Shown here piece after piece: positions 32,613 through 42,413 of a DNA stretch of 64,000 nt. Origin of the DNA: Mycoplasma tauri (GTDB lineage: Bacteria > Bacillota_I > Bacilli_A > Mycoplasmatales > Metamycoplasmataceae); the NCBI RefSeq assembly GCF_016925555.1, contig NZ_CP070479.1:310001-374000 (forward strand), in the 5' to 3' direction. The stretch's first letter is position 1. Every line of letters starts with the position of its first letter. The notes below the pieces were generated by a model. That model was not told where the DNA came from and searched no databases. It worked only from the letters and a program-made list of their open reading frames with translations. The translations under genes and the position numbers were made by a program.

Positions 32613-35594
32613 ATGAAATTAATTAAAGTTGAAGCACACGGTTTTAAATCTTTTGCTGATCCAATTACACTTAAATTTGATGGTGGTGTTGCGGGCATTG
32701 TAGGGCCAAATGGTTCTGGTAAATCAAATATTAATGATGCAATTAAATGGGTTCTTGGTGAACGTAGTGCAAAGGAATTACGTGGTGATAACATGGATGA
32801 TGTTATTTTTGCCGGTTCAAAAACTGCAAAACCATTAAACAAAGCCGTTGTTACATTAACATTTGACAATAAGGATGGATTAAGCAGTATACCACATGAA
32901 ATTGTTACAATAAGTAGAGTTCTTGAACGCGGAAACGGAATTAATCAATATTACTTAAATGGTGAAGTTTGCCGTCAAAAAGACATAAGAGAAATTGCTA
33001 TGGAAAGCGGTATTGGAAAAAGTTCTTTAGCAATTATTTCACAAGGTACTGTTAGTGATATAGCAGAAGCTACACCTGAAGAAAGAAAAGCTATTTTTGA
33101 AGAAGCAGCAGGTGTATCTAAATATAAATTTCGTAAAAAAGAAGCTCTTTCTAAACTTGCTAAAACACAAGAAGGTCTTGACCAAATTAACTTAGTTATA
33201 GCCGAAATAGAAAGAAAATTGGTTCCACTAAGAAGACAAGCTGAGAAGGCAAAAATCTATATTTCTAAAACTGAAGAACTTAAGGTTGTTGAAGTAGGGC
33301 TTCTTGTTGATAACATTAGAACATTCGGAGAAAAATATGAAACTCTTTCAAAAGAACTTGAAGGAGTTAGTGAAACAAAGGCTGATTTAAACAAAAGAAT
33401 TTCTGACCTTGAACTTAAAATTAATCAAAACACACAATTTAAGTCTTCACTAGAATCTGAATTAAAAGAGCTTTCAATTGAGTATGACTCAGTTAAAGAA
33501 AGATTGCAAAAAATTAACATCGCAATGGCTAGAGAAAGTGAAAGAGATAGATTGATTGCTGATGGCAATTTAGTTGCTAATAAAGAAGAACAAATTGCAT
33601 CATTCAAATCTCTACTTGAAAAATCTGCTCAAAGAATCAATTACTATGAAGCAGAAAGTAAAGCTCTTAACATTAGAATAAGCGAGAATAGAAAAGTTCT
33701 TGAGTCATATGAAAATGAACTAAATAATTTAGGCATTCTTCTAAATAAAAAAGATAGTGAAATTTTTAAAGTTCAAACCCACATAAGTCTTCTTAAGCAA
33801 CAGAAGGAAAATAGTTCAATGTTATTTAAAGGCACAAAAACTATTTTGGAAAATAAAGCCTTTTTTGGCAAATCATTAAAAGGTACTGTAGCAGACTTAA
33901 TTAAGGTTGAACCACAATATACAAGTGCTATAGAAGTTGTCTTAAATAATGCTCTTCAACATCTTGTTGTTGATAAGTCTGAAACTGCTGTTAAAGCTGT
34001 TGAATTTTTAAAACAAAATAAAGGCGGAAGAGCAACATTTATTCCTTTAACATCTATTCAGCCAAAGAATGTAAGAGATGATCATTTATTAGCTATTCAA
34101 GGACAACCAGGCTTTGTTGGTATTGCTTCAAATTTAATTCAAATTAACCCAATTTATGATATTTTAGCTAAATTTTTATTAGGGAATGTTATTGTAACCT
34201 CAGATATAAAGCAAGCTAATAAAATTTCAGAAATTTTAGATCGTCGTTATATGATTGTTACTCTTGAAGGCGACATTATTCGTGCTGGTGGTGTTATTGT
34301 TGGTGGTACTAAATCAACAACCGAAACCCTTTTAAATATTGATGATAAGTTAAAAGATTTAGAAAACTTACTTCCAGGGCTTGAAGCTGCAATTGCAGTT
34401 GATAGAGCAAAACAAAATGAGATTTATAATTATCGTCGTTCATGTTTAGAATTAGATAGCCAACTAAAAAATCAAGTTGCTAATGTAATTTCTCAAAAAT
34501 CTAATGAACAAGCTATTTTCGATGAATTAAACTTAAAATTAAAGAACATTAGCGATAGAGAAATTAAATTAGAATCAGACAGCGTAAGTATCCAAAGCAA
34601 AGAGTCAGATTTTGAAGTTTTATCATCAAGAAAGAGTGCTCTTGAAGCTGAATATAGAGCTAAAGATGAAAGAATTAAAACTCTTAGTCAAGAAATTAAT
34701 TCTGCACAAATGCTTAAAAATGATTATGATTCAACATTAAGAAAATTATTAGATTCATTTGCTACAAAAATGGCTGATAAAGAAAAGTCAAAAGTGTTCT
34801 TAGAACAATCACGTGAAAGACTTGCTGCTCAATATAAATTAACTTTTGAAGCTGCTCAATCTCAAGGTTATAAACTTGAGATGCCACATGATCAAGCTAG
34901 TGAAATTGTTAGAGAGATAAGAGAAGAGATTGAAAAACTTGGAAGCATTAATCTCGAAGCTCTTGAACAATTAGTTGAAGAAGAAAAACGTTATAACGAC
35001 TATGCTGAAAGTGAAAGTGAGTTATCTAAAGCTAAGGAAATTCTTGAAAGCGCTATTGCTGATATGGATAAAATAATAACCACTAGATTAACAAATATTA
35101 TCCATGATGTTAATGAAGAATTTAATAATGTTTTTGCTACTATGTTTGGTGGTGGTAGTGCTAAATTGTTCTTTAGCGATCCAAACAATGTTCTTGATTC
35201 AGGTGTAGAAATTGAAGCAACTCCTCCAGGTAAAAATATTAAAAATCTTAAGTTATTCTCAGGTGGTGAAAAATCACTAATTGCTATTTCATTACTATTT
35301 GGTATTCTTAAAGCAAGACCTCTTCCATTATGTATTTTAGACGAAGTTGAGGCCGCACTTGATGAAGCTAATGTTGTGCGTTATGCAGAATACTTGCAAC
35401 AATTAAAAGAAAAAACTCAATTTTTGGTTATTACTCACCGTCATGGAACAATGTCAAGAGTTGACTCCCTTTTTGGCGCAACAATGCAAAATAGAGGTGT
35501 TACAACATTCTTTAGTATTCAACTTGCAGATGCTAAAAAACTTGTTGATGACGAGCAAAAAGATTATTTAAATGACTCAACTTTAAATAATTAG
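32613..35594 (+). CDS. smc: Chromosome segregation ATPase SMC
   Basis: 993 aa. Walker A GPNGSGKSN at residues 31-39 lies within the family head VEAHGFKSFADP. Two long coiled coils flank a hinge (about residues 425-555, with FVGIASNLI, LEGDIIRAGGVIVGG). The C-terminal head carries LFSGGEKSLIAISLLFG (about 880) and Walker B LCILDEVEAALDEANV (about 907). Length is at the short end for SMC (1,150-1,200 usual), from shorter coiled coils. The protein has a single tryptophan, encoded TGG. The kleisin partners ScpA/ScpB are not in the window. Confidence 0.95.
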   Translation: MKLIKVEAHGFKSFADPITLKFDGGVAGIVGPNGSGKSNINDAIKWVLGERSAKELRGDNMDDVIFAGSKTAKPLNKAVVTLTFDNKDGLSSIPHEIVTISRVLERGNGINQYYLNGEVCRQKDIREIAMESGIGKSSLAIISQGTVSDIAEATPEERKAIFEEAAGVSKYKFRKKEALSKLAKTQEGLDQINLVIAEIERKLVPLRRQAEKAKIYISKTEELKVVEVGLLVDNIRTFGEKYETLSKELEGVSETKADLNKRISDLELKINQNTQFKSSLESELKELSIEYDSVKERLQKINIAMARESERDRLIADGNLVANKEEQIASFKSLLEKSAQRINYYEAESKALNIRISENRKVLESYENELNNLGILLNKKDSEIFKVQTHISLLKQQKENSSMLFKGTKTILENKAFFGKSLKGTVADLIKVEPQYTSAIEVVLNNALQHLVVDKSETAVKAVEFLKQNKGGRATFIPLTSIQPKNVRDDHLLAIQGQPGFVGIASNLIQINPIYDILAKFLLGNVIVTSDIKQANKISEILDRRYMIVTLEGDIIRAGGVIVGGTKSTTETLLNIDDKLKDLENLLPGLEAAIAVDRAKQNEIYNYRRSCLELDSQLKNQVANVISQKSNEQAIFDELNLKLKNISDREIKLESDSVSIQSKESDFEVLSSRKSALEAEYRAKDERIKTLSQEINSAQMLKNDYDSTLRKLLDSFATKMADKEKSKVFLEQSRERLAAQYKLTFEAAQSQGYKLEMPHDQASEIVREIREEIEKLGSINLEALEQLVEEEKRYNDYAESESELSKAKEILESAIADMDKIITTRLTNIIHDVNEEFNNVFATMFGGGSAKLFFSDPNNVLDSGVEIEATPPGKNIKNLKLFSGGEKSLIAISLLFGILKARPLPLCILDEVEAALDEANVVRYAEYLQQLKEKTQFLVITHRHGTMSRVDSLFGATMQNRGVTTFFSIQLADAKKLVDDEQKDYLNDSTLNN

Positions 35595-35596
35595 TA

Positions 35597-35630
35597 AACA
35601 AAAAAACTCAAGCTTAATGCTTGTTTTTTT
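35597..35630 (+). terminator. smc terminator
   Basis: AAACAAAAAAA, then CAAGC and GCTTG around TTAAT, then a T7 run. Confidence 0.75.
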
Positions 35631-35743
35631 GTTGCTTTCTTAGCATCTATATTATTTAATTTTTAAATTTTCTTGCTTACTAAATTAAAGTTAATTTTTA
35701 CAATAATATTTTGAATATTTTCGATTTATATTATCATAAAAAT

Positions 35744-36286
35744 ATGATTAATAATGTAAAAATAAATGACTTGCATACTAAGATAACTGATATTCAAAAA
35801 TTAATTAATAAAATATCTCTTGAAAATGATGTTGAAAATTTATACAAAATTTTTGAAAATGAAATACCACAAGATATTACTCCATCATTTGCAGATTTTT
35901 TAGAAATAAAAAACATTTTAGAATATGATAAATTACAAAAAGATTGTACAGTTAACTATAGATTAAATGAATTAAGGGAACAAAATAAACTTGAAACAAA
36001 ATTTGTTTCTTATAACCAAACAACTCAGTATAACTTTTTAGATCATACTGAAGTCATTGTTCATAATATTGAAGCTATACCTAAAAATGAACTAAAGAAT
36101 TTGGTTGATCAATATTACAACAACATTTTAAAAAACAAACTTTTAGCTAAATTAGATTCTTTTATTCATGAATATAAGTGTGAGAAAGAGCTTGATAAAT
36201 GTTCAACATGAGATCCTAAAAAGTCGAGAGAACTAGTTAAAGATGAAGAATATGTTTTATATTTACTAGGTAATGATTGAAAATAA
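35744..36286 (+). CDS. Hypothetical protein
   Basis: 180 aa from ATG 35744 to TAA 36284-36286, no recognised domain. It is hydrophilic and rich in Asn, Lys, Glu and Asp, with predicted helices, no signal and no membrane segment. Three cysteines are present (CTVN, CEKE, CST). The last 20 residues contain two TGA tryptophans, supporting the mycoplasma reading. A TATATTAT stretch lies about 10 nt before the ATG and there is no Shine-Dalgarno, so a leaderless transcript is possible. A hairpin terminator follows. Confidence 0.65.
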
Positions 36287-36314
36287 GTTTGTTCTTTAAA
36301 ATTATCATTTGCAG

Positions 36315-36339
36315 AAAAGAAAAATTATTTTTCTTTTTT
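36315..36339 (+). terminator. Terminator after the hypothetical gene
   Basis: AAAAGAAAAA (36315-36324) pairs with TTTTTCTTTT (36328-36337) around TTA, with a T-run. Confidence 0.65.
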
Positions 36340-36580
36340 TATTGTCTAAAATTTAGTTATCATATTCAATAAAAAGTAGTAATAAGCAAGTGATTACATA
36401 AAGTCTAATTTTACTAAATAAGCTATTTTATAGCCTTATAAAGTATTTATATAATGATGTTTTTAATATTTGTTTTGAAAAAATTAGATTAGTTTATTTG
36501 TTCTAATTTATTTAATTTTTCTTTATTTTTTATATGATATTAATAAAGCTATATGCAATAATTTAAAAAAGCAGGTAATT
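36340..36580. other. AT-rich intergenic stretch with no gene
   Basis: No open frame with a ribosome-binding site on either strand. It contains a short imperfect inverted repeat near 36419-36440 (AAGCTA…TAGCCTT). The promoter of the following lipoprotein presumably lies in the last 60 nt, where TATATGAT-like sequences occur near 36530. AGCAGGT precedes the ATG at 36581. Confidence 0.5.
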
Positions 36581-37246
36581 ATGAAATTATTAAGAAAAAT
36601 ATCAATAATATCAACATTTTCTTTTGGTCTCTTTCCACTAGCGCTTATTCAAACATCTTGCAACAATAATTCATCTAAAACAGATATAGATGATGAAAAT
36701 AAAATAAATGAAGTGGCCAAAAGTGTAATTATTGATATTAAAAATAAACAAAATATAACAAGTGATTTTATAACAAAAGATAACATTAGTGAGTATGCTA
36801 TAGTTAACAATTTAGATGATAATTATTCAATTGTTTATGAAGAATTAAATCCGGGTGATAAATCATTAGAAATAAAATTTAAAATAGAAAAAAATGGAAA
36901 AAGTTCTCAAAGTTCATTACTTAAAGTATCAGGTTTTGCCGAACCTATTAGTGATATAAAAATAATTGATAATGATACAAGTGCTAAGGTAAATCAAATT
37001 AGAGCATCATACAAAGGTTTAAATAATCAAAAAGAAGTTCTTCCAAGTGAAGTTAAAAATGATGATATACAATTTGATAATTTACAAGAAGGTTGAAATA
37101 TAGATAATATTGAACTTAAACAAATTAACAAAAGAGGAATTTTGAAAGTAACTTTTAAAGTAAAAGATAAAGATGGGAATTCGGTCAATAATCACGTTGA
37201 AAGAACTATAACTGGTTTTAAAAAGCAATGAAAAACTAATCAATAA
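36581..37246 (+). CDS. Lipoprotein of the type-17 variable surface family
   Basis: 221 aa. Signal peptide with lipobox ALIQTSC (Cys27). Two copies of a domain of about 85 residues follow. Copy 1 ends in LLKVSGFAEP. Copy 2 has LPSEVKNDDIQF, then GILKVTFKVKDKDGNS and ITGFKK. That is the pattern of the mycoplasma Lipoprotein_17 domain, found in variable surface proteins of the hominis-type species. The binding partner is unknown. The frame reads through two TGA codons before TAA 37244-37246. It is monocistronic with a clear terminator. Confidence 0.75.
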
Positions 37247-37260
37247 AAAAATATTTGATT

Positions 37261-37293
37261 AAAATATGCCTCAAAAGGATGGCATATTTTTTT
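37261..37293 (+). terminator. Terminator of the type-17 lipoprotein gene
   Basis: AAAATATGCC and GGCATATTTT form a perfect 10-bp stem with a 10-nt loop and a T-run. Confidence 0.85.
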
Positions 37294-37350
37294 CAAAAAG
37301 AATAGCTGTCAAAAAAATAATTTGACTTATTAACTTATTTAATAATGTTT

Positions 37351-37363
37351 TATAATTCATAAT
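37351..37363 (+). promoter_or_regulatory. dut -10 box adjacent to the start codon
   Basis: A perfect TATAAT (37351-37356) ends 7 nt before the ATG at 37364. TTAACT at 37330-37335 is a possible -35 with a 15-nt spacer. No Shine-Dalgarno fits, so the mRNA is probably leaderless. Confidence 0.6.
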
Positions 37364-37867
37364 ATGAATTTAAGTAGAATTTTTGAAATGCAGAAGGACT
37401 TAGATAAAGCGATAAGTTCAAGAAATGATATCGACACATCAAATAGAAAAATATCTAAGGCAGATTTTAATGATATGCAACTTTTAGCAACTTTAGTTGA
37501 AACTGCGGAGTTTGCTAACGAAGTTCAGACATTTAAATATTGAAAAGCTAATAAAACAGTAAATCCAGAAAAAGCGCTTGAAGAATTTGCAGATATATTA
37601 CATTTTTTAGGATCATTTGCATATAAATATGATGTTGACCCAAATATTGAACCACTTATAATGTCTGAAAATGTAAATCGGCAAATATGTCTATTATTTA
37701 GTACTATTAGTAGTGCAATTAACAATCTAAACAAATATGTAATTGGACAAATGTTGGCTTTATTATTAGGGGCTGCAAAACTATTAAATTACAGTGAAGA
37801 AGAAATAATTAAATGATACGATATTAAAAATAAGAAAAACTATGAAAGAATTAAGGATAAATATTAG
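37364..37867 (+). CDS. dut: dUTP diphosphatase, dimeric all-alpha (MazG-like) type
   Basis: 167 aa. This enzyme hydrolyses dUTP to dUMP, preventing uracil incorporation. The metal-binding helices show ETAEFANEVQTFKYW (Glu46, Glu49, Glu53) and EEFADILHF (Glu74, Asp77), the ExxE/ExxD arrangement of the dimeric dUTPase family found in mollicutes and phages. It is unrelated to the trimeric Dut. Length is normal. The stop is 12 nt before the next gene, so the two may be co-transcribed. Confidence 0.85.
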
Positions 37868-37879
37868 CTAAGAGTTGGG

Positions 37880-39733
37880 ATGATAATGAGAAAAATATTT
37901 AGAGCCCCTGCTCTTTTTATATCAATAACAAGTCCTATAATTGTTCTTTCATGTGTAAAAAATTACAAAGGCGATGAAAATAGAAATAAAATCGTTAAAG
38001 ATATTTCATTCCGTGATGTATCGAAATCATATAAATTTATTAATCAAAATCCAAAAATTAAAACATATTTTTTTGATAATAAAAATACACCTTATATATC
38101 TGTTCCACAAGTATTAAAAACTCTTGATGGCGCTGTGAACAATTCTGCTATAAATAAATCCCTTTCAGGGTTTTTTGATAATAAAAATTATTCAAAGTAT
38201 CATGCAAACAACGCAAGTGTTAAATTTGATTGAATTGAAAACACTATTGAAATTTCCAACACAAGAGTTTTTCATATTTTTAACAGTCAAGTTGATATTG
38301 ATTACGGGAAAGATTTAAAATTGTATACCTATAAAATAGACAATTTGGACAATAAGAATATCACTATTGATTTAGATAACTATGGATGAGATATATATTC
38401 CATTAATAAAGAACCAATTATTCCATTAGCTGTTTTTAATAGCTTGTTTTTAAGTCCAAATTATTACAATTTGTACTATAATGGTTCAGAATTTTATGGT
38501 GGTGATTTGCTAATTCCTTCAAGATTTCGAACTAAAGATGGAAAGGGGACTGAACTAGGCAATGAGTTTATAATAAATCCAGTATCAAAAGATTCAAGAA
38601 TTGATGCTTACAACTCATTACGTTTTAACTTTGACTATTTTTATGGCCTAAGAGAAGAAAAGGGTTATAAAAGTGGTGAATTTGATAAATTTATTCATCC
38701 AAAAATTATTCAAAAAATTCTTTCTACAGATGAAAGTATTTATAATGAAGGATATTTGCAGTTGTTTTATGGTCAGTTGAATGATTTGCATTCAAAGATA
38801 TTTAATTATGGATATAAAACAGATTTTAATAATATTCAGCCAAATAGTAAGATAATAGAAAAAGCAAATGAAAATTATAAACAAACTATAGATAGTAAAT
38901 TTGAATCTGTTCATGAAATATTTAAAAATGCAAGAAATAATTTACAAAGTGCAAGAGAAAAGCAAATTAATGAGATTTTAAAAAAAGAAAAGGTCATTAA
39001 TGTTGATGACTATGAAAGACTAAATCATGGACAAATGCCTATTGTAAGGTTTCTTGATAATAATACAGCTGTCATTACTATTGACAATTTTGTAGTGGGC
39101 GCAATAGAAGAGTTAAAAGACGAAAAGCCTTATAAATATGACACATTTGAATTAATGAAAAAAGCTTTAACAATTATAAATAGCAAATTTTTAAAAGGAA
39201 AAATAATTCTTGATTTATCTTTAAATACAGGCGGTTCTGCTGTGGCATTATATAAAACTATGGCACTGATGAAACACTCATCAATATTTAGAGAAAATAA
39301 TAAATTTGAAGATATAGTTATTACATCAACTAATATTCTTAATAAAGAAAAAACGGAGATGACATATAGAGTTAATGTTCCTGAGCATATTAAAGGCAAT
39401 TATGATTGATATATTCAAACTAGCCCTGTAACTTATAGCGCTGCTAATGCTCTTGTTGCTAACATGTATGCTGATAAAATTAATAAATTTGGTGCAAAAA
39501 CTAAATTAATTGGACAAAAATCAGGCGGCGGAGCAGCTGTAATTATTCCTATTGTTTTAAGTGATGGAACAAAAATAATAATCAGTTCAAATAGTTTAAT
39601 AACTTACCGTGATGAAAAAAGTAATTATCACTCTGCTGAAAAAGGTTTTAAAGTTGAAGATAAGTATTTAATTAAAAATCATTTTGATTACTATAAAAAA
39701 GACAAATTATTAAGTTTATTGAATCAAGATTAA
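37880..39733 (+). CDS. S41 family protease-like lipoprotein
   Basis: 617 aa. Lipobox IIVLSC near residue 25. The C-terminal half resembles the C-terminal processing peptidase fold: MPIVRFLDNNTAVITIDNF, KIILDLSLNTGGSAVALYK (about 447), TYSAANALVANMY with the candidate nucleophile Ser (about 520), and KLIGQKSGGGAAVI. The first half is unrecognised, with no visible PDZ domain. S41-like lipoproteins are common in hominis-type mycoplasmas; activity is not shown. In-frame ATGs at 37880 and 37886 are both possible; GGGA fits the second better. A bidirectional terminator follows. Confidence 0.75.
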
Positions 39734-39736
39734 GCA

Positions 39737-39768
39737 AAAAAAGCCGAACGACTTGTTACGGCTTTTTT
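39737..39768. terminator. Bidirectional terminator between the S41 gene and tsf
   Basis: AAAAAAGCCG and CGGCTTTTTT form a perfect 10-bp stem with a 12-nt loop between convergent genes. Confidence 0.9.
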
Positions 39769-39777
39769 GTATAAATA

Positions 39778-40677
39778 TTATTTTTCGACATTCATTTGTT
39801 CAGCTACTTCAGCAGCAAAATCAACTATTTTTTTCTCAATGCCTTCACCCAAACCTAAACGATTTGCTTCAAGTAATGTATTTTTGTGTTCCATTAAATA
39901 TTGAGCAACAGTTTTTGAATCATCCATGATTAAAGCTTGTTTTTCAAGTGTAATTTCAGCAATCTTTTTATCCATTGCACCTTTTAAAATGCTTTGTTGA
40001 ACTTTTTCAGGTTTTTCTTCAAATCTTGGAGGTTTAACAAATTCTGATTCAAATCTTTTAATAACTGATTCAGGAACATCAGATACTAAAATATATTCAG
40101 GGTTCATTGCGCTTAAATGCATTGCAACATTTCTAGCCGATTCAGCATCAGAACCTTTAACTTTAACAATAGCACCAATTTTACCATTGATGTGAACAAA
40201 TGTTGATACAAGTTCACCATCAAAAGCTATTTTAATAATGTATCTTCTAAGTTCAATTTTTTCACCACATTTAGCACTATAATCAGAAATTAAATCAGCA
40301 ATTGTTTCTCCACTATTTGATTTTAATGTTAAAGCAACTTCAGTTGAGCAATTTTCTTTAACAAGTGTTGTTGAGTTTGAAGCAATAATTGAAGCTATTG
40401 TATTTGCTAATGCAACAAATTCTTCACCATGAGCAACAAAGTCTGTTTCACAGTTAACCTCAACAAGAGCCGCCATCTTATCATCACCTGCAGCTACTAC
40501 AAGACCATCAGCAGAAACTCTGTTTGCTTTAGAAGCAGCTTTGATTTTTCCACTTTTCTTTAAGTATGAAATAGCTTCTTCAACATTTCATTCAGAAGCT
40601 TCAAGAGCTTTTTTACAGTCTGACATACCAGCAGCTGTTCTTTCTCTTAATTCTTTAATTAAAGCCATCTTATCCAT
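39778..40677 (-). CDS. tsf: Translation elongation factor Ts
   Basis: 299 aa. It is the nucleotide exchange factor for EF-Tu. The N-terminal UBA-like module ALIKELRERTAAGMSDCKKALEAS, then VEVNCETDFVA (EF-Ts signature) and VHINGKIGAIVKV are all present. The ATG at 40675-40677 has GAGGT upstream; the second Met three codons on is less well placed. It is the second gene of the rpsB-tsf operon, 18 nt after rpsB. The only notable feature is several TGA-free long stretches, in keeping with high expression. Confidence 0.96.
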
Positions 40678-40695
40678 AATATATACCTCGTTTTA

Positions 40696-41652
40696 TTATT
40701 CACTTTGAGATTCTGATTGTGATTTTTCTTCACTAGTTGCTGTATTTTCTTGAGTTTCAGTTGAATTATAAGTTCTTCTAGGATTTAAAGTTTTTTGAAA
40801 TCTTTGTATTCTTGGTTTGTCTGATTTAAATTCTGGTAAAACAATGTTTTCATCAGGTTGGAATGCAAACTTAGCCTTTCCACCACGCGCTACAGAAATA
40901 GCGTCAGCTAAAATTGTAATAATTAAAGCAATACTTTTAGCAGAATCGTCATTAGCAGGAATACCAAAATCTACTGAATCTGGATCTGAGTTTGAGTCAA
41001 GAATACCAATAACTTTAACACCTTTGCTTCTTGCTTCTTTAACAGCAATAGCATCCACATTAGGGTCAGCAACTATCATAAATGCAGGTAATGATTGCAT
41101 TTTTCTAATACCTTCAAGGTTTTTGTGTAATTTATCAAGTTCTTTTTGTTTTAAAAGACCTTCTTTTTTAGTGTAACCTTGGAAGTTATTTGCTGCAAGT
41201 GCTTCAAGATCTTCCATTGTTTTAACTCTTTTAAAAATTGTTGAAGCATTTGTTAATGTACCACCTAATCATCTTTCTGATACATAAAAACTACCTGTTC
41301 TTAAAGCATTTTCTTTAATTGTTTCTTTAGCTTGCTTTTTTGTACCAACAAAAATAAATGATGTTCTAGGGTTTTTAGCAACAAATTTTAACAAAATGTT
41401 GTATGCGAATTCTAATCTTTGAACTGTGAAGTTTGCATTAATCATGTGCATTCCACGTCTTGCATGAGGATATAGAAATTCTTTCATTTTTGGGTTTCAT
41501 GTACTTTTTTTGTGACCAAAGTATGTTCCAGCTTCAAGTAATTTTTCTCTTGAAACAATAGCTGGTTTAACTTCTTTAGCAGCTTTATCTTTTTTGTCAG
41601 CAACATTTTCTGTTGCGTTCATTTCTTGTTGTGTGTTTTCTACTGTTTCCAT
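40696..41652 (-). CDS. rpsB: 30S ribosomal protein S2 with N- and C-terminal extensions
   Basis: 318 aa. The conserved core begins [19 protein letters not shown] near residue 40 and includes [40 protein letters not shown] and [15 protein letters not shown]. The first 38 residues (Glu/Lys/Ala-rich) and the last 50 (Gln/Ser/Thr/Glu-rich) have no counterpart in the 230-260 aa S2 of most bacteria; such extensions are known in mycoplasmas. AAAGGA precedes the ATG at 41652. The upstream leader is structured and could carry autoregulation. Confidence 0.95.
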
Positions 41653-41760
41653 ATTTTTCCTTTTAAATTTAGTTTGTTTTAACTTTCTATTATTTCGAAC
41701 ACTTAGCACCTTTTCGCAAGGCACACCCAAGTGAATTCATAATAGTGTTTAGATAATTAA
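41653..41760 (-). promoter_or_regulatory. rpsB leader with mutually exclusive stems
   Basis: In the transcript sense a stem CACTT (complement of 41729-41733) with AAGTG (complement of 41700-41704) encloses a small GC-rich hairpin (CCTT/AAGG around GCGAA, about 41710-41722). The downstream arm, extended to AAGTGTT, can instead pair with AACACT (complement of 41744-41749). Competing pairings close before a ribosomal protein gene suggest an S2-binding autoregulatory leader. The GC content is high for this genome. Confidence 0.45.
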
Positions 41761-41969
41761 TTTTATAATTATCAAATGTATATACTAATGATCATAATAT
41801 ATAAATTCTTTTTTTATTTTAACATAAATTTGCTTTAAAAAAAGTAAAAAAATGATGTCAAAATGAAGCGAAAAAATGGTTTATTTTTTTATGACTTATT
41901 ATTTAAATAATATTATAATTTAAGCATGTTATCTAGTTAATAACATAAGTTTTGGAGAATAAAATACGA
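41761..41969. other. Divergent promoter region, rpsB-tsf and ATP synthase operon
   Basis: AT-rich, no coding potential seen. It holds the atp promoter (41891-41919), a 7-bp inverted repeat ATGTTAT/ATAACAT (41926-41932 and 41940-41946) at the expected start point, and GGAG at 41954-41957. The rpsB promoter should lie near 41770-41810, where TATATTAT-like sequence occurs on the minus strand. Confidence 0.5.
41891..41919 (+). promoter_or_regulatory. Promoter of the ATP synthase operon
   Basis: ATGACT (41891-41896), a 17-nt spacer and a perfect TATAAT (41914-41919). Transcription would begin near 41926, at the start of a 7-bp inverted repeat. Confidence 0.6.
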
Positions 41970-42413
41970 ATGAAATATAAAGAAATAGAACGGATAATTT
42001 TAGTGTTTATAATTTTAATTATCTTGTTTTCTTTTATTTTTATTTCTTTTTATAAGTGGACAAAATTAAGTTTAATTTTAGGTTTTTTAGCAGGCGCTTC
42101 ATTGTCTTTTATTTTTTTTATATTTAGAGAATTATTTAGCTATAAAATAGTTCTATATAGAAAAAAAGGAGCAATTTTTTTAAGTTTTATTCAATTTACT
42201 ATAAATGCTATTTTAACTATTGTAATTACAACTTTAATTTTTTGAATAAATAGTAAGTCATTTGAAAATGGAACAAATCTTTATCTAGAGCATAGTAAAA
42301 AATATCTATTTTATCCTTTTAATTTTATTACTTATATTTTTGGTTTATCAATTGTAAAAATTAGTATTTTGTTTTCATTAATTAAATTTAAAGAAAGGAG
42401 GCTTAAAAAGTAA
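41970..42413 (+). CDS. atpI: ATP synthase subunit I-like membrane protein
   Basis: 147 aa with four hydrophobic segments and a basic loop, first gene of the atp operon. The arrangement (small four-helix protein immediately before atpB) is that of AtpI, thought to help assemble the c-ring; sequence conservation is low in this family. The ATG at 41970 lies 12 nt from GGAG, longer than usual; no better in-frame start with spacing 5-9 is an ATG. The stop TAA and the atpB ATG are adjacent. Confidence 0.7.

Noticed and set aside
32613-35594. Absence of TGA in smc as a sign of horizontal transfer
   Set aside because: The protein contains only one tryptophan, so the use of TGG is not informative; codon use otherwise matches the neighbours.
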